A stretch of DNA of 64,000 nt, taken from positions 1,178,001-1,242,000 of the forward strand of contig JAQFVV010012668.1 in the NCBI GenBank assembly GCA_028023455.1, in the 5' to 3' direction. The position numbers and the translations under genes are program-made. This DNA comes from Epiperipatus broadwayi (lineage: Eukaryota > Onychophora > Udeonychophora > Euonychophora > Peripatidae). Below the pieces are notes generated by a model. It had not been told where the DNA came from, ran no database searches, and saw only the letters and a program-made list of their open reading frames with translations. The stretch's first letter is position 1. Every line of letters begins with the position of its first letter. This document shows positions 1 to 12,070 of this stretch, piece after piece.

Positions 1-1399
1 ATTTTTGAGATCCAGAAACCCCTTTGTGCTAAACCATGTATGACTTAAAATGGATTGATGGCTAAATAATTATAGCCAGAAAAAAACAATAAATCTCTGT
101 ATATATCACACATTTGAACATTTCATTTTTTAACAGTCATCATAAGATTCTTTTGCACAATGTTTATAACCAGTCTACCAATTACATATTTATTAGTTTT
201 GATGTGCATACTATGGCAATGCATTGGTTCCAATATAAGCACTAGACAATACCTGATTAGAGCTATAAATATCACAAAAGCTTTTTCATCCAGAGAACCT
301 TCTGCTTATCATGAAACTCAATGATTTGGACATCCATATTTTAAATTTTGTCTTATCATTAGTCTACATAAAAACTTGATAATTGCATTCCATTTAAATA
401 TTATGAAATACTAAGTTATCCCATGTTGCAAGCATTATTTCAGACAATATTATCATTTTCCAAAACATTCTAATTCATATAACCCATTTCTCAAATATTC
501 ATATAAGTAACCTTTCTTGATCAACATCTCTCAAAATTATTTTTGACAACTCACATAATTCTTTTGTGTACATTGTTCCTATTATATAATTCAAGTATTG
601 CTTATAATGCAAACGATTTTTGATAGAAATAATAATTCTATACCATTATTTTGCTTATTTTTGTAATTTCTTTATATGTATTATGCCATTGAGATATATA
701 TCCCATCAGCATTATCATATATATATAGGTTATAATTTTTTTTGCATATAAGAGTATTAAATATTGAAATTACTGGTCAATGTCTTAGTTAACTTTATCT
801 CACTATACAATACATAATATATTTTTAAAATAGTTGTAAACATAAATGTAGAAGATAATCCTTTCCTATGATCTTTTATTGTCTTAAAAAAATTACGCAT
901 AATCTATTTTGACTTTTTTACCCCAAGAGTTGATCGATTTTAAAGGAAATATTAAATATATATATATACATTTGCAATTTGTTTTTTTATTTCTTTAAAA
1001 AAAAAAAAAAGAGAGAGAGAAATAAAAAACTTTACTAATACAATATTATTTTCTTTTACATATATATATTTCAGTAGGGATATTAAAAAAAAAAAAAAAA
1101 GTTTTATTTATGTATATGTGAATCTATTTGTGTATATGTACTATACAGTTGTAAATATGGCATTATGTTGTCCTCCACAGTTGATTTTAACTTTCACACC
1201 AGATTACAAAGGTACTGACATTGTTGATGATTATTGAGGGTAATTCCCAGGAGGAATGTTGATTGTACTAACCACATATCGTTATGATATTATCTTTTTT
1301 TTGTTCTTCTAAAATAAGTCAGTAAGTTGAAAGTCTTTCTCTCCCTATTATAGCATTTTTAAAAATGAAATCCACTTATACTTTAGTTCAAATTTAGTT
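1..1399. other. AT-rich non-coding DNA, no gene seen
   Basis: No convincing reading frame on either strand. The stretch holds poly-A runs near 1000-1020 (followed by a short GA run) and 1085-1100, and several short TA runs. It ends at the left target duplication of the LINE copy that follows. Confidence 0.6.
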
Positions 1400-1410
1400 T
1401 AAGTCAATAA
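1400..1410 (+). repeat. Left target-site duplication of the twin-primed LINE
   Basis: TAAGTCAATAA, repeated exactly at 3268-3278. The inverted coding segment starts immediately to the right. Confidence 0.8.
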
Positions 1411-1604
1411 TGAACCACTTAACGGTGATCCTTGTGGTATGGATCTTGAAGGGGTAAATCCATCTGAGTAATGTCCATTTATGGAAATATGAATGTGCCT
1501 ACTATTCAGGAGATTGTCCAATATCTGAATTATCTGCTTTGATATGTCCAACTGAGATAGCAATTCAAGAAGTATGTTGACATCTACGGCATCAAAAGCA
1601 TTGG
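1411..1604 (-). pseudogene. Inverted LINE reverse-transcriptase fragment (motifs A to B)
   Basis: Read on the minus strand, this piece encodes SNAFDAVDVNILLELL near 1604 and ends with IPQGSPLSG near 1411. These are the region of the first catalytic aspartate (AFD) and the PQGSPLS motif of a LINE reverse transcriptase. The corresponding block of the large LINE at 10.0-10.2 kb reads SAFDMVPTNI through IPQGSPLSA. The piece is only about 65 codons long and lies in the opposite orientation to the rest of the same copy, so it is non-functional. Confidence 0.8.
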
Positions 1605-1605
1605 A

Positions 1606-3100
1606 ATGACCCTCTGATTAAAGAGCTAAATCAGCTTCCAGGGATATATGTGCCCCAGCTTAAGAAAAACATCAAGGTTTTCGCATACATGGATGACATA
1701 CTTCTGATTCTTCCATCCCATAAACATCTGAAGACACTTCCCTCCATCATTACCAATTAGTTATACTAAAAAATATAAGTTATCCATCAATCCTCACAAG
1801 TCATCATCCTGGTGCATCAACACTGGTAGGAAAATACTATCCAATTTTTTAGCGGAACCTCAGTGTTTTCTGGGGTTCCCTATCTTCAAGACACAGACTG
1901 GTATGTCTGTCTGCCTACAAAAATCCATCATAAACAATGCTACTAAGGTGGTTCAATCACTGTCAAGGACATACCTGTCCCTACAAGGGAAGATTGCTCT
2001 GATTAATATGAAGATCATGGTGAGCATAAATTACTACCTGTCAATAATGACAGTTACCAAATCATTCAGCTTACAAATTCAGAGCCTCTGTGGTCAGCTC
2101 TTATGGAGAGGATGGACCACTTCAATTAGCATCTGCAGACTTCAGTTTCACAGGAGATAGAATGGTATGGGTCTCCATTCAATACAGACAATCAATTTCC
2201 AAAAAGTGCATTCACTTTTAGTAAACATGGGGAAAAAATACTCTCTATCAGATATTATAGACTGTAATACCTACTGACATACCCCCACCCCCCAGTAAAG
2301 ACACATGGCTTGACACCATTATTAAGCAAAAATTTCTATACATCTGGAACTCAACAGCAGAGTTTAATAATAAAATCAGCATCTGGCAGGCACATCACCT
2401 GCTGAATCCTCAAAATACAGCTACATATACTCACCTAGGGTGCAGCAATCATAAAATCACCACAATATTTAAATATCTGCTACTGGAGCTCAAACTTTTG
2501 GATTATCTAATCAAGATGAATATGGGCTCCATGCCAACTAATACATTCTTACACTTCAAAGTGGTTTCTAAATAAAATAGACCCAATTTGTCATGCCTGC
2601 TCTAGAGGAGAGTAGACCTTTAATCATCTGTTAAATATATGTCCAGGCTATAACAGTATTAGAAGTGTCATCTCCCAACATTGCATTATAATAGTGGATA
2701 AAATCCTGGACATCAGGGGTTGTCTCTTCTCTGGAGACTTTTACAGTTATCAGGTTATCTATCTTCCTGACATATGCTTTTTTGGTACACAAGGTGCAGT
2801 ACAAAGTTCACACAACCAACACTGGACCCCAATGCTATATTTTGCGATAAGCTCAAAGCTCTTCAGAACAAGGACAAGATATCCTCTAGATTTTTATTTA
2901 TTAATACATGGAGCCTACTAGTATGACCCACAGACTCTACATGAATAATGGACCTGATATTTCCACATTGTAGTGTATCATAAATGAAGTAGTCTATGAT
3001 GCAACATGCCGGATTCTACTAGAGAGGCATTGATTTCACACTACATGTATCCCAGCTGATAAGTTAGCATTATTGGGCCAACTTCAAAAGGGGTGGTCAA
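1606..3100 (+). pseudogene. LINE reverse transcriptase, YMDD to C-terminal zinc knuckle, broken
   Basis: The plus strand reads DPLIKELNQLPGIYVPQL and then VFAYMDDILLILPS at about 1680-1730. YMDD is the catalytic aspartate pair of reverse transcriptase. Stops and frameshifts begin soon after (TAG near 1757). Further on, CHACSRGE followed by HLLNICPGYNSIR (about 2590-2680) matches the C-terminal knuckle region of the other LINE copies (HLLFTCPRYNNIRW at 9.0 kb). An 85-codon open stretch at 1903-2160 is one surviving segment of the thumb region. This is a decayed gene, recognised by synteny of motifs with the other copies in the window. Confidence 0.75.
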
Positions 3101-3267
3101 TACCAACAAAATGGAATATATTACTCATACATCAACCTGCTAGTGCAGAGAATGGCTCTGGCATACATCTACCAGACCAATGCCAGCAATGGATGAGCCA
3201 ACATTAACAAAGTGTATTTATCATTCAACTGTACAAGTTTATTATGTCAATAAATATATTTTTAAAA

Positions 3268-3278
3268 TAAGTCAATAA
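3268..3278 (+). repeat. Right target-site duplication of the twin-primed LINE
   Basis: TAAGTCAATAA, the exact partner of 1400-1410. It follows the AT-rich 3' tail of the LINE copy. Confidence 0.8.
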
Positions 3279-4272
3279 AGAAAAAATAATATATACTTTT
3301 TCTTATTTTCTTTTAGTTGTAATCTTTTACCAAATTATTATCAATTGTTTACATGTGTAAAATTAGACTCATGTGATTTACAAATTTATATTAAACTTTT
3401 TTATCACTTTCTCTTCTTCATAATGGATCATATCATATGATAGATGGAAACAACATTTCAGTTAGGTTTTATATAATTACTTTAAGCAGATTTAAAATCA
3501 CTTTATAAATAGAATTACCAATCCACTTATTTCATTACACTCTAAAGTTATATAGATGTTTTATACATAAATTTAAAAAGTAAGCAAAATATATATATAT
3601 ATAACTAATACAGATATTTTGGTATTAGACCTGCAGCATAAGGGAAATAGGAGGTTTTTTCACATCGGCAATAAATGTGTAATCATGCAGTGACATCAAA
3701 TTGAAAGGAAATAATCCCTGCAATGTTATGCAATCTAAGTTTATCTTTATCAACAGGTCTTTTTTTTTTTTTTGTAATATTTCGACATTTTCAGTTATTG
3801 TCCAGATAAATATTTAATAAAAGTCTTATAATAATTTGTATTTCTTTCTTTTGTGTATTTTTTTTTGTTTTCTTTTTTTAAAAATAAATACGTTCCTGTG
3901 GGAAATCCCAGCATACTCTGTGCAATCACGTGTTCAATAATTTTTCATTTTGGGGGGAAATTTTTCAGTTGAAATCTCAATTTTATGTGTGTTAGAAGTA
4001 AATATCAAATTTGTGATTTCAATGCAACAATTCCTGTTATATATTACACAGTAAGTAGCATGAACATGTATTTTACGTGTTTTTGTAAATAAGTATTTTT
4101 AAAAATTATAATTTAGTGATTGCTTTGTATGTATTCAAAGTAACATTTTTTTGCATAATGTCATTTACTTAAGATCACAAATGAATTTTTTTTTTTGGTT
4201 TAAAATGTTTTTAATATCAATTTATATATATCATTATACATTTTAAAGTTATTAGTGTGAAAGTCATATAAA
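3279..4272. other. AT-rich non-coding DNA
   Basis: Only simple-sequence tracts are seen (a T run near 3760, TA runs near 3590). No open frame resembling a protein family. Confidence 0.55.
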
Positions 4273-4595
4273 TTTGTTTTAAAGTGCTGTTTTTAATATT
4301 TTTTATAGTTTAAAAATGGGAATTTTTAATATCCATTTGTTTTTCAAAATTTGTTTTAATATGCTGTTTTAAATATTATTTTTTAATACTTTAAAAACTG
4401 GTCTTTTTAATATCCATTTGTTTGTTAAATTTTTTTTTAAAATGCTGTTTTTAATATTTTTTAGACTTTAAAAATCAGTCTTTTTAATATCCATTTGTTC
4501 CTCAAAATTGTTTTAATATCAACTTTAATATCCATTTATTTCTCAAAATTTGTTTTAAAATGCTGTTTTTAATATTATTTTTTATACTTTTAGTT
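4273..4595 (+). repeat. Tandem repeat, 77-80 bp unit
   Basis: Units start at 4273, 4350, 4430, about 4508 (shortened, ~42 bp) and 4550 (partial). Each begins TTTGTTTTAAAATGCTG and passes through TTTAATATCCATTTGTT. Copies differ by small indels and substitutions. The array abuts the truncated end of the LINE fragment that follows. It could be a satellite-like array or a decayed 3' region of that element. Confidence 0.7.
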
Positions 4596-4726
4596 ATTTT
4601 TATTAGTCCTGCAATGCAGAGCATGTATTAGATTTGCTTCTGGAGCAGTAATCTTGAGTAGAATATGAGTGGATGACTTCAAGCGCTCATACGGCTGTGG
4701 AAACTGGTCAATTGATAAATTGGGCT

Positions 4727-4951
4727 CTAGTGCAGGTGTTCTGAGAAAGGAACAGGTTGGAGGGAGAGATCAATGATGAAATGAAGGTCTGGTGAGTGAT
4801 AAGCCAGATCTATGAGGGTTGCATATTGCTTAGTGTAGTAGGAGAAGGCTTCAGTGGGAAAGAAGCCCTGTGCACACATAAGTGGGATGTTTATGAGTTG
4901 AATGTATCTGGAATTGAAATGATTGTAGGTGGTATTGAAGTCTCCAAACAT
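4727..4951 (-). pseudogene. LINE endonuclease (EEP family) fragment
   Basis: The 74-codon frame starts MFGDFNTTYNHF and contains LIDLAYHSPDLHF, ending PFSEHLH. GDFN and the LIDL...SPDL block are the central and distal catalytic motifs of the exonuclease-endonuclease-phosphatase fold used by LINEs to nick target DNA. The terminal SEH stands where SDH is expected and in the sister copy reads SDHSAV. That SDH is part of the active site, so this copy carries a change at a key residue. The protein cannot be whole because the N-terminal catalytic region is frameshifted away. Confidence 0.75.
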
Positions 4952-5552
4952 TAATATAGGATAGGGATTGGATCAGAGTGACAAATTTATTTGTTGGATT
5001 AATAAATTAATGTTATGTCTGTTTTGAGGTAAACAAAGACAATGTTCAGCTTAAGAAACTAGTGAAACAATGTTGCAATTAGGAGATATTGATTGATGAA
5101 ATTTATTTTACATGATTTGAATGGTAAAATATTTAGGCATGAGAATTGCAACACCTGCAGAGGAGTGGGCCAAAGTTAAGTAATGAAAGGACCCTAGATT
5201 GGCAATTGAGCATGAGTGTAGCTATTGTCAATTTTAATTAGTAATTATGGATTTGATCATGAGTGTAGCTTAGTTTCTGCAAATCAGATGATATGAGGTT
5301 TAAATCAGTGAATCCAATTCGTAATTGATTCTATTCTTTCCATCGAGTTCAAACCACAGATGTTGAAGCCAGCAAATTTGTGATTCATGGGGCTCAGACT
5401 GGAGCGGTTAAGTTGTCATTTGTCAGATTTAATCAATGAGTGCATGGGTGGTTGAGATGTTGGAGGGAAATTTTTTTTAATTACTCATTTTTTCTGCACT
5501 GTCTTGGTTATTGTTTTGTCATCCCTAGCATTTCACTCTTTGATTTGCACCA

Positions 5553-6362
5553 CTAGGGTGAGTCTTCCCAATAAACCACCTTGGGGGGTCTGTACTGCTC
5601 AGATTGGGCTATTTCCTGGGGACCATCCTCCGGAACTACCTCCATACTACTGTTTTCAGGTGGTGTGTCATGGTTTTTGATTAAATCAGCTGACAAGTCA
5701 GCTTTCATTCTTTTCCCTTTTTTGGTTTTTTTCTGGTGATTCACATTCAGATGAGCTCTTAGTAGAGTCACTGGACTTTTCCCCCTTGGCTTATCATCCC
5801 TAAAATCCACATTGCCACTGGACTTCCCTTTTACTTTTTTTCTGGATAGAGTGATGGCTTTCTGTAATCATAGCATCTGACTTTGGGGATGAACTACTGC
5901 TTCTAGAGCAGTGGATCAAAACAATAGTTACTGAACTGTTCTCAACTTCAGCAGCACCAGGGGAAGTTAAGTAAATATTACTCAAACTTGCAAGTGGTCT
6001 GCAGTTGTGCAGCCTAGTCCTTTTCATATGACAATATTGGCAAATCCAGGCTGGGCAGGCTTTAACCAAATGAGTCCTTAATTCACAATGGAAACACTGT
6101 GGCAGTTTCCTCTAAAGAAGATAATAAGAGGGGCTCATTCTGCAAGGTGCATCATGGGAATCATGGTTGGGGTTATTCCCTTGTTGAGTATGATAGTGTA
6201 TCCTGCCATATTAGTCATGACTAGGATTTCACCCCTTCTTTCCATGAGGTACTGGAAGTTTGAAACTGCACCATATAGTCTAAGCAGATGCTGTAGATCA
6301 GCTTTCATAAACTTAAGATAGCAGTTTTGGATTTGAGCATTGAGGATTGTTGGTCTATCCAT
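5553..6362 (-). pseudogene. LINE ORF1 protein, RRM-like and zinc-knuckle parts, broken
   Basis: Three overlapping frames (6362-6135, 6069-5800, 5810-5553) line up with ORF1 of the LINE at 13 kb. The first carries MDRPTILNAQIQNCYLKF and LLRLYGAVSNFQYLMERRGE, an RRM-like fold segment. The second has CQYCHMKRTRLHNC, a degenerate CCHC knuckle. The third is rich in Lys/Arg/Glu, a typical nucleic-acid-binding tail. ORF1 proteins coat LINE RNA in the cytoplasmic ribonucleoprotein. Frameshifts between the parts make it inactive. Confidence 0.65.
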
Positions 6363-6844
6363 ATTGATTATACAAAGAACTTTGTTTTTGGAATATATTG
6401 TGGAATTCTACAATCAAATACCTGCTGTTGGGATGATTTATAACTTGTATACACTATTTCATGTTTTTTTTTGAGAGTTCACAGAAGAATTCCTCAACAA
6501 GAAAATTGAAAAGCTCACAATTGAGGTTTGTGATAACAAGAATCAGGGTCTTGTCGCTGATATAGCTGAGAAAAAAAGACCAGTGTAGTAATTGTGGTGG
6601 GGGGTAGTCACATTAAACCTGTTGACAAGCTTATTTATCATCAGATGATCAAGACTTGCATCAAATAACCTATTTTTGGCCAGGTTGGGTTGGGAGGACA
6701 ATGGCTCCTCATGCTCAAACATATTGAAGATGTCCTGTTGATTTTGGTAATCCCTGTTAAAACAAGTGTTTTGTCTGTTGGAATTTCTAGGTAAGGCTTT
6801 AGAGTATGAAATATCATTTGCTGGACCCAAGTCAGGAAGTCTGG

Positions 6845-7459
6845 TTAGATGAGGAGGGGCACTCTTTTATGCCATTCATGATTAGTAGATTTATTATGAT
6901 AATTAATATTAGTTGTCATTCTCCTATTGGTATTGTCATTAGTATTATGTAAATTTTTAATTTTGTTAGTTTCTAATTCTGGGAAATCATCAACTAAAAT
7001 GAACTCCCCAGTGCACCTACTATTGTCTGTATCATTATTAAAAAATATGGTAGGGTTCAGAAGGGTTGGTATGTTATTTATATTAATGTTTTCTTTTGTG
7101 AGGTTTGATTTAATTTGAGATTTATTCTGTTTAAGCTTAGAGGCTAATAAATTATTAGCAATTTTATCAATATTAACTTGTGAAGAAGTGCTATCCTCTG
7201 TTACAATGCTCCCTCCAGTACTTTGGTTTTCTGGAATTTCTTTCAGAAATTTGTTATTGGAGTTCCCAGTGATTAGCATTTTGTTTATACCATAGCTTTC
7301 ACTCACAAACTGATTTTTTACTGGTTTTGTTTCTTGTTGAAACTTGCTGCAATGAGATTTACTGGAAATGCAAATGGATGTTTGCTTTTGTTCAAGATGA
7401 TCCATGGTAGAATTAAAATCCATGTTATATCCCTTTTCTTTTGGGAGAGAAGTCATCAT
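6845..7459 (-). pseudogene. Possible LINE ORF1 N-terminal region, 204-codon open stretch
   Basis: The frame starts MMTSLPKEKGYNMDFNSTMD, is Asn/Lys/Thr/Ser-rich (an NTNDNTNRR run near the end), has no membrane segment and no recognisable domain. It lies upstream of the RRM-like and knuckle blocks on the same strand, which suggests it is the variable N-terminal part of ORF1 or a separate leader frame. In AT-rich DNA an open frame of this length is only mildly unusual. I do not recognise it as any host gene. Confidence 0.4.
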
Positions 7460-7460
7460 C

Positions 7461-8392
7461 CTTAATTTATAATGAAGAGTAATAGTTAAGGAAGTTATTT
7501 ATTAGGTATTCCAAGTGAAAAAAACAAAACGTTTAAACAGTAGAACTTTATTTATATTATCACTAGAAATGCAAGGTTGTGTTCTAGCATATAAAACATA
7601 TTTTTGTGTCATGTGGGTATACACTCACATTCAAATAATAAATAAAAATAAATATATTTTAAAGGGTAATTTGACTTTAAGGGTATTTAAAATAATTTCA
7701 TTAGATAATAGATACATGAGTTTATAACATTTATTTATTGTTATACTCAACACTATAGAATAAATAAAATCATATTTAAATTAATATTACAATGTAAATA
7801 TTAAAAAAAGTAGATATTCTTCCAAAAAAAAATGTTTCTCAGTATAAATCAAAGAAGATGTGATGTTTCTAAAATACAACTAGTACATACATATATTATC
7901 TATTTAATACTCTTACAAAAAAAAAAAAACCTCTACAAAATGTACTCATTCTAAGCATTCTTCATAAGGCTTAATTAAATTCATTTATCTTAAAGATTTG
8001 ACTGTCTTGTAGTCTACATCAGAGTTACAAAACAGTTGCATTACATTTTTTTTTTTTTACATAAGCATATAATAGCACTATCTTGATATATCTTACATTT
8101 GAGTGTTTTTATCTAGATATAGTAAAATGAAATAAATGGGATGAATAGGAGTGTAATGTGCCACTACTGACACCAAATTAAATTGAATTTTATAGAGAAA
8201 ATTGAAGCAAATAAAATTATAAGACTTTATATCTTTAGTCTTAAGTACCTAATCTATACCAATACAATTTTAAACAGATTGAATAATAAAGAATGTTCTC
8301 TCTTAAGAATGTAATGTAAATTTAAAGTATTAATTTGAATATTAAGTGGCTAAGACAGGTATGAAATAATAATTTTAAACCACATCTAGTTA
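7461..8392. other. AT-rich DNA between two LINEs
   Basis: No protein-like frame. It holds A/T runs (7918-7930, 8046-8060) only. It ends at the left target duplication of the full-length LINE. Confidence 0.55.
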
Positions 8393-8434
8393 ATGTTCAT
8401 TTGTCTATATTCCTTGGAATACAAATTAATTATT
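8393..8434 (+). repeat. Left target-site duplication (~42 bp) of the full-length LINE
   Basis: The block opens AATGTTCATTTGTC and ends TTAATTATT. It matches 14647-14690 with about six differences. The partner lies exactly at the other end of the LINE, so I read it as an old, unusually long target-site duplication. Confidence 0.7.
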
Positions 8435-8791
8435 GTAGTTTCAATAGGCTTTATTGGTTTATAAATGTACAAAAAAAAAGGAAGAAAAAAAAAAGGAAAA
8501 TAACAATTGTGATCAGGGCTTACCATTCTCCTGATCGTTACAACAGTTTATAACAATTTACATATATTAATGGGTACACTTTTCATCTCTTTTCCTTCCA
8601 CCTTCCCTCCCTCTTTTTTTTTTAATAGTCCTAGTGATCTACTTCTTTGGCGATGGTTGATGGTGAGTCTTTTTATAAATTAGAGCGAAGTAGCATTATT
8701 GACCAGGTGTCTGAAAAAATGTTAGGCGATGAAATTTTTTCATCCCTAGTGCGTATGATATCAATTTTGTTTCTAAATGTGTTAGATTGTT
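8435..8791 (-). other. 3' UTR of the full-length LINE
   Basis: On the minus strand this follows the ORF2 stop and contains CCAATAAAGCC (8449-8459), a polyadenylation-signal-like motif, close to the end. There is no long terminal poly-A. A similar 3' end recurs at 27072-27218, which defines the conserved end of the family. Confidence 0.65.
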
Positions 8792-11700
8792 TCATGTCCG
8801 GTTCATACATAAGTGTACATCTGGTACACCATAGTGAGTATAACACAAATGTGCTAGCGCGATGAGTCCATAAATACCCTTTTCAAAGGAATTGAGAAGT
8901 GTTTGTATTCCGTAATCCTTGTTTTTAAAAATTTTTGGAATGTCCCAACGGATATTATTGTATCTGGGGCATGTGAATAATAAGTGTGATAGGGTTTCTG
9001 GTTCTCTTTGACAAAGCTTGCAAATATCTTCAATATTGGTACAGTTCCTTTTATATCTACAGAAGTAAAGAGTTGGAAGTGCATCAAGATTTAGTTTTAT
9101 GAGGAAATCATAGAATTTTGGCTCCAATGACCAATATTTGAAGTTTTTGGTCAACTGTTTATTTGTTAAGTTTAGATAAGTTTTCCCATTATCATTGGAA
9201 GGGGGGTTGCAGACTGAGTAAACCTCCCAGTATTTCATTTTGTCCATAGGGGGGTAAATGTAAGATTGGGGATGCTTAATAGTGGAGAAATTAGCTTATT
9301 CCAGAAGTTATTTGTAGGTGGTGGTTTGTCTGTGGGTGTGATTTTGAGTGCAATTTCTAGATAGGGAAAATTTTGGTGCATGATGATATTAGATTAAATG
9401 TTTTTTGAATTTGAAAAATGTTGATTGAATGTAGGCCTAGTCCATTTCGAGATAGAGGGTTCAGGATTTTTCTTAAGGATATTGGCACTATTTTTTTTTT
9501 CCACAATAATTTTCTACACATTGAATAAATTTTTGCTATAAACGCTTTTGTGTATATTATTATGGGTGTATAATATGTAACTCTTGTTATTATTAAGAGA
9601 TTAAAGAGAGCGACTTTGGCATAGAGCGACATGTATGATTTGGATAGAGAATTAGTTATATCCTCAGATTTATTCATTAATTTCCTCTGTATCTGTGAAC
9701 GCATTTCAGAGTTGCTTAAATGGAATGGAAATCCCAGGAATGGACCTGGTTTTCCTTTAAAGTATTGGTCTTGTTGGTGTCCAGTGCATATGGACCAAGC
9801 GCTGGATTTATGTAGATTAAACTCTAGTTTATATTCTGCTGAGTAGTTATTAAGAATTTTAATTAGTGTTGGTATTTGTTTTTTGGTGGGCAGAAAGACA
9901 GTAATATCATCCATGTACGCAACACATGTGACATTAGTCTTCATTGCGGGTATGAATATTCCAGTCATCTCACTTTCAATTGCTTTAAGGAGAGGATTAA
10001 TATAAAAGTGAATAGAAGAGCACTTAATGGTGAACCTTGTGGGATGGAGTTAAATGGAGTGAAGGATGGTGCATATTTCCCACTAAGAGTTATATGAATT
10101 TCTCTACTTAAAAGAAGATTTGTAATCAAGTAGATTAGAGCTCTGGGAATTGATGTGTCTGCTAGCGTATTAATTAAGATATTAGTTGGTACCATATCAA
10201 ATGCTGATTTGATGTCCAGTTGAACTACAACAGGCCTGTACCTTTTGTTATTTCTGACTGTGTCAATCACTGTCTTATATAGAAAAGCCGCTTGCCCAGT
10301 AGAAGATCCCTTCCTTGCGAAATGATTTTTTGAAAAATGTGGCAGAATGTAGTGCTCAATTCTGTCTTTAATTATTGACTCCAGAATCTTGATACCAAGT
10401 GGGCTCATTGATATAGGTCTGAGATTTTGTAAAGTGGTTATGTTTTCCTTCTTCTTAATAAATGGAACCACTGAGATGGGGTAGAGCCCATGAATGTGAT
10501 AAATTCTCTGGGTTAGGAAGTTGGCTAAATCTGCTAGATATTTTACTGTGAAATGACAAGTGCTTGTATACAAAGCAAGGTATTCCATGTATTCCTGGAT
10601 GACATGAGTTTGATATTGAATACAACTTTTCTTCAAAATCTCTTGGAACAAAGGCTATATTATCTTCTGGTGGGCCAAGAAAATTATCCGGGGGGTTGAA
10701 AAATTCCCCTCTTTGCAGGTTGTGTTTGTAGAATGAGTAGAGTGGTTCTAGCATATTATCTCCTGCAATGGTTTGCCCTTCAACTTTGATAGCCGATGGA
10801 ACCCGGTTTGTTGGAGCCTGACCTAGAGCCCAGTGAATATACTGACTAGACCATATATGGGTCTGGCTCAGGAATACCTTTTTCTTCTTTATTGCCAAAT
10901 ATTCCCTGAGCAAAACACATGCCGACCAATAAGCTTTTCTAAGGGCTACAACATTTGTACAGCCCTCTGCGGTGGAAGCACTAAGTGTTATTCTTTTATG
11001 CAGATCATCTGCAAGAGCCAAAATCCTTGAAGGGGGGGTTGGTTTCTTGTAATTGTATCAATTGTGCACGAGATTATGTTTACGAAGGTAATCCATCTCT
11101 GAACTGGGTCCAAATCCATGTCACGAATTTTGAATATTGATATGTATATCTCTGAAAAGAGATATTCTTTAGTTTGAGCTGGAAGCAATATTCTAATAGT
11201 TTTGCCTGTAGTAACTATGGGTCTATATGAAAAATCATTTTTAAGACAAACCATCACAGCTGAATGATCTGAGAAGGATGAGTTTATTAGTAGTATTTTG
11301 ATCATATGATGCAGCGCTGGTGAATAAAACACAAGATCAACCAGAGAAGAGAATCTGCCATTGTTGAATGAAACAGAGTTTTGTGGAAGAAAACCTTCTC
11401 CAGACATGAGAGGAAAAGCCAGCCTGTGTAACCATTTTGTAACAAATTTACTGTATGACATATTAAAATCTCCCATTAGTATTATGGGATGTATTGACGA
11501 TGCAAACTTTGTGTTTAGTATATGTATGAGGTTATTTATAATTGTATCACCTGGGGAATATACATATATACTATGTTAAGCGTTATTCTTTTATGATATA
11601 GATTAATAATTAGCATGTGTGCATCAATATGTAATATTTTAAATGAGCTGAATGGGCATGTTTTGGTTATCACAATTCCTGTCCCAGCCGATGGTGAGAA

Positions 11701-11893
11701 TGCGGCTCTGGAAAACAAAGAATAGCCTTGATTGTCATAGAGCTTAGATGGATCTGTTTGTGATTTATTATATATCTTTGTCTCCAGTAGTCCAATTATA
11801 TGTGGTTGGATAATGTTAATCCATTTTCTAAGTTTATAGTTTTTTTCAACAGTTTAATCCTCTGACATTAACTGATCCTATTTTTATCATCAT
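8792..11893 (-). pseudogene. LINE ORF2: endonuclease, reverse transcriptase, zinc knuckle; frameshifted
   Basis: The protein would nick DNA and copy the element RNA by target-primed reverse transcription. It starts at about 11893 with MIKIGSVNVRGLN, typical of LINE endonucleases. GDFNMSYSKF (about 11470), LVDLVFYSPALHH and SDHSAVMV (about 11270) complete the endonuclease. Reverse transcriptase motifs follow: LRPISMSP (about 10420), LDIKSAFD (about 10220), IPQGSPLSA (about 10030) and VAYMDDITVF (about 9910). Then come NGLGLHSINIFQ (about 9430) and the C-terminal CKLCQREPETLSHLLFTCP (about 9000). Length fits about 1030 residues. At least five frame breaks separate the pieces (for example near 11730, 11000, 10640, 10000 and 9300), so no active enzyme can be made. 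Confidence 0.85.
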
Positions 11894-11898
11894 TTTAT

Positions 11899-11911
11899 TT
11901 AATGTAGTTAT
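11899..11911 (+). repeat. Target-site duplication, left, of family-1 retrozyme
   Basis: TTAATGTAGTTAT, exact partner at 12963-12975. It lies a few bases upstream of the LINE ORF2 start codon on the minus strand. Confidence 0.8.
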
Positions 11912-12070
11912 AATAGTAATAATAACAAGTCAGATGTCACATGACTTATATATAGCTTGCACTTACAAATATGTAAAATTAAGAGCGTGCTAATAGCTCT
12001 AAACAAGCTTTTTTTTTATTTGTGATAAATGCTACTACAAGAGAAGGCATTCAAATCATTTTTATCTATT

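Larger units (their letters stand above)
1411..3267 (+). mobile_element. 5'-truncated LINE copy with inverted 5' segment (twin-primed)
   Basis: This insertion carries the distal half of a LINE reverse transcriptase in two opposed pieces. 1411-1604 reads on the minus strand and encodes the block up to the IPQGSPLSG motif. About 1606-3100 reads on the plus strand and starts just downstream of that motif, running through YMDD to the C-terminal zinc-knuckle region. An 11-bp direct repeat, TAAGTCAATAA, flanks the insertion at 1400-1410 and 3268-3278. The 3' end is A/T-rich and holds an AATAAA at about 3250. Inverted 5' piece, sense 3' piece and target duplication together are the classical product of twin priming. 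The protein resembles the larger minus-strand LINE at 8.4-14.6 kb but is clearly diverged from it. Confidence 0.85.
4600..7460 (-). mobile_element. LINE remnant: ORF1 and endonuclease only, minus strand
   Basis: From high to low coordinates the minus strand carries a 204-codon open frame (7459-6845), an RRM-like ORF1 block (6362-6135), a cysteine-rich knuckle (about 6060-5995), a basic tail (5810-5553) and an apurinic-type endonuclease fragment (4951-4727). The same order is seen in the full LINE at 8.4-14.6 kb, so this is the 5' half of a related element. It stops near 4600 without any reverse transcriptase. That is not what ordinary 5' truncation gives, so its 3' half was lost by deletion or rearrangement. 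Overall the frames are broken repeatedly. Confidence 0.7.
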
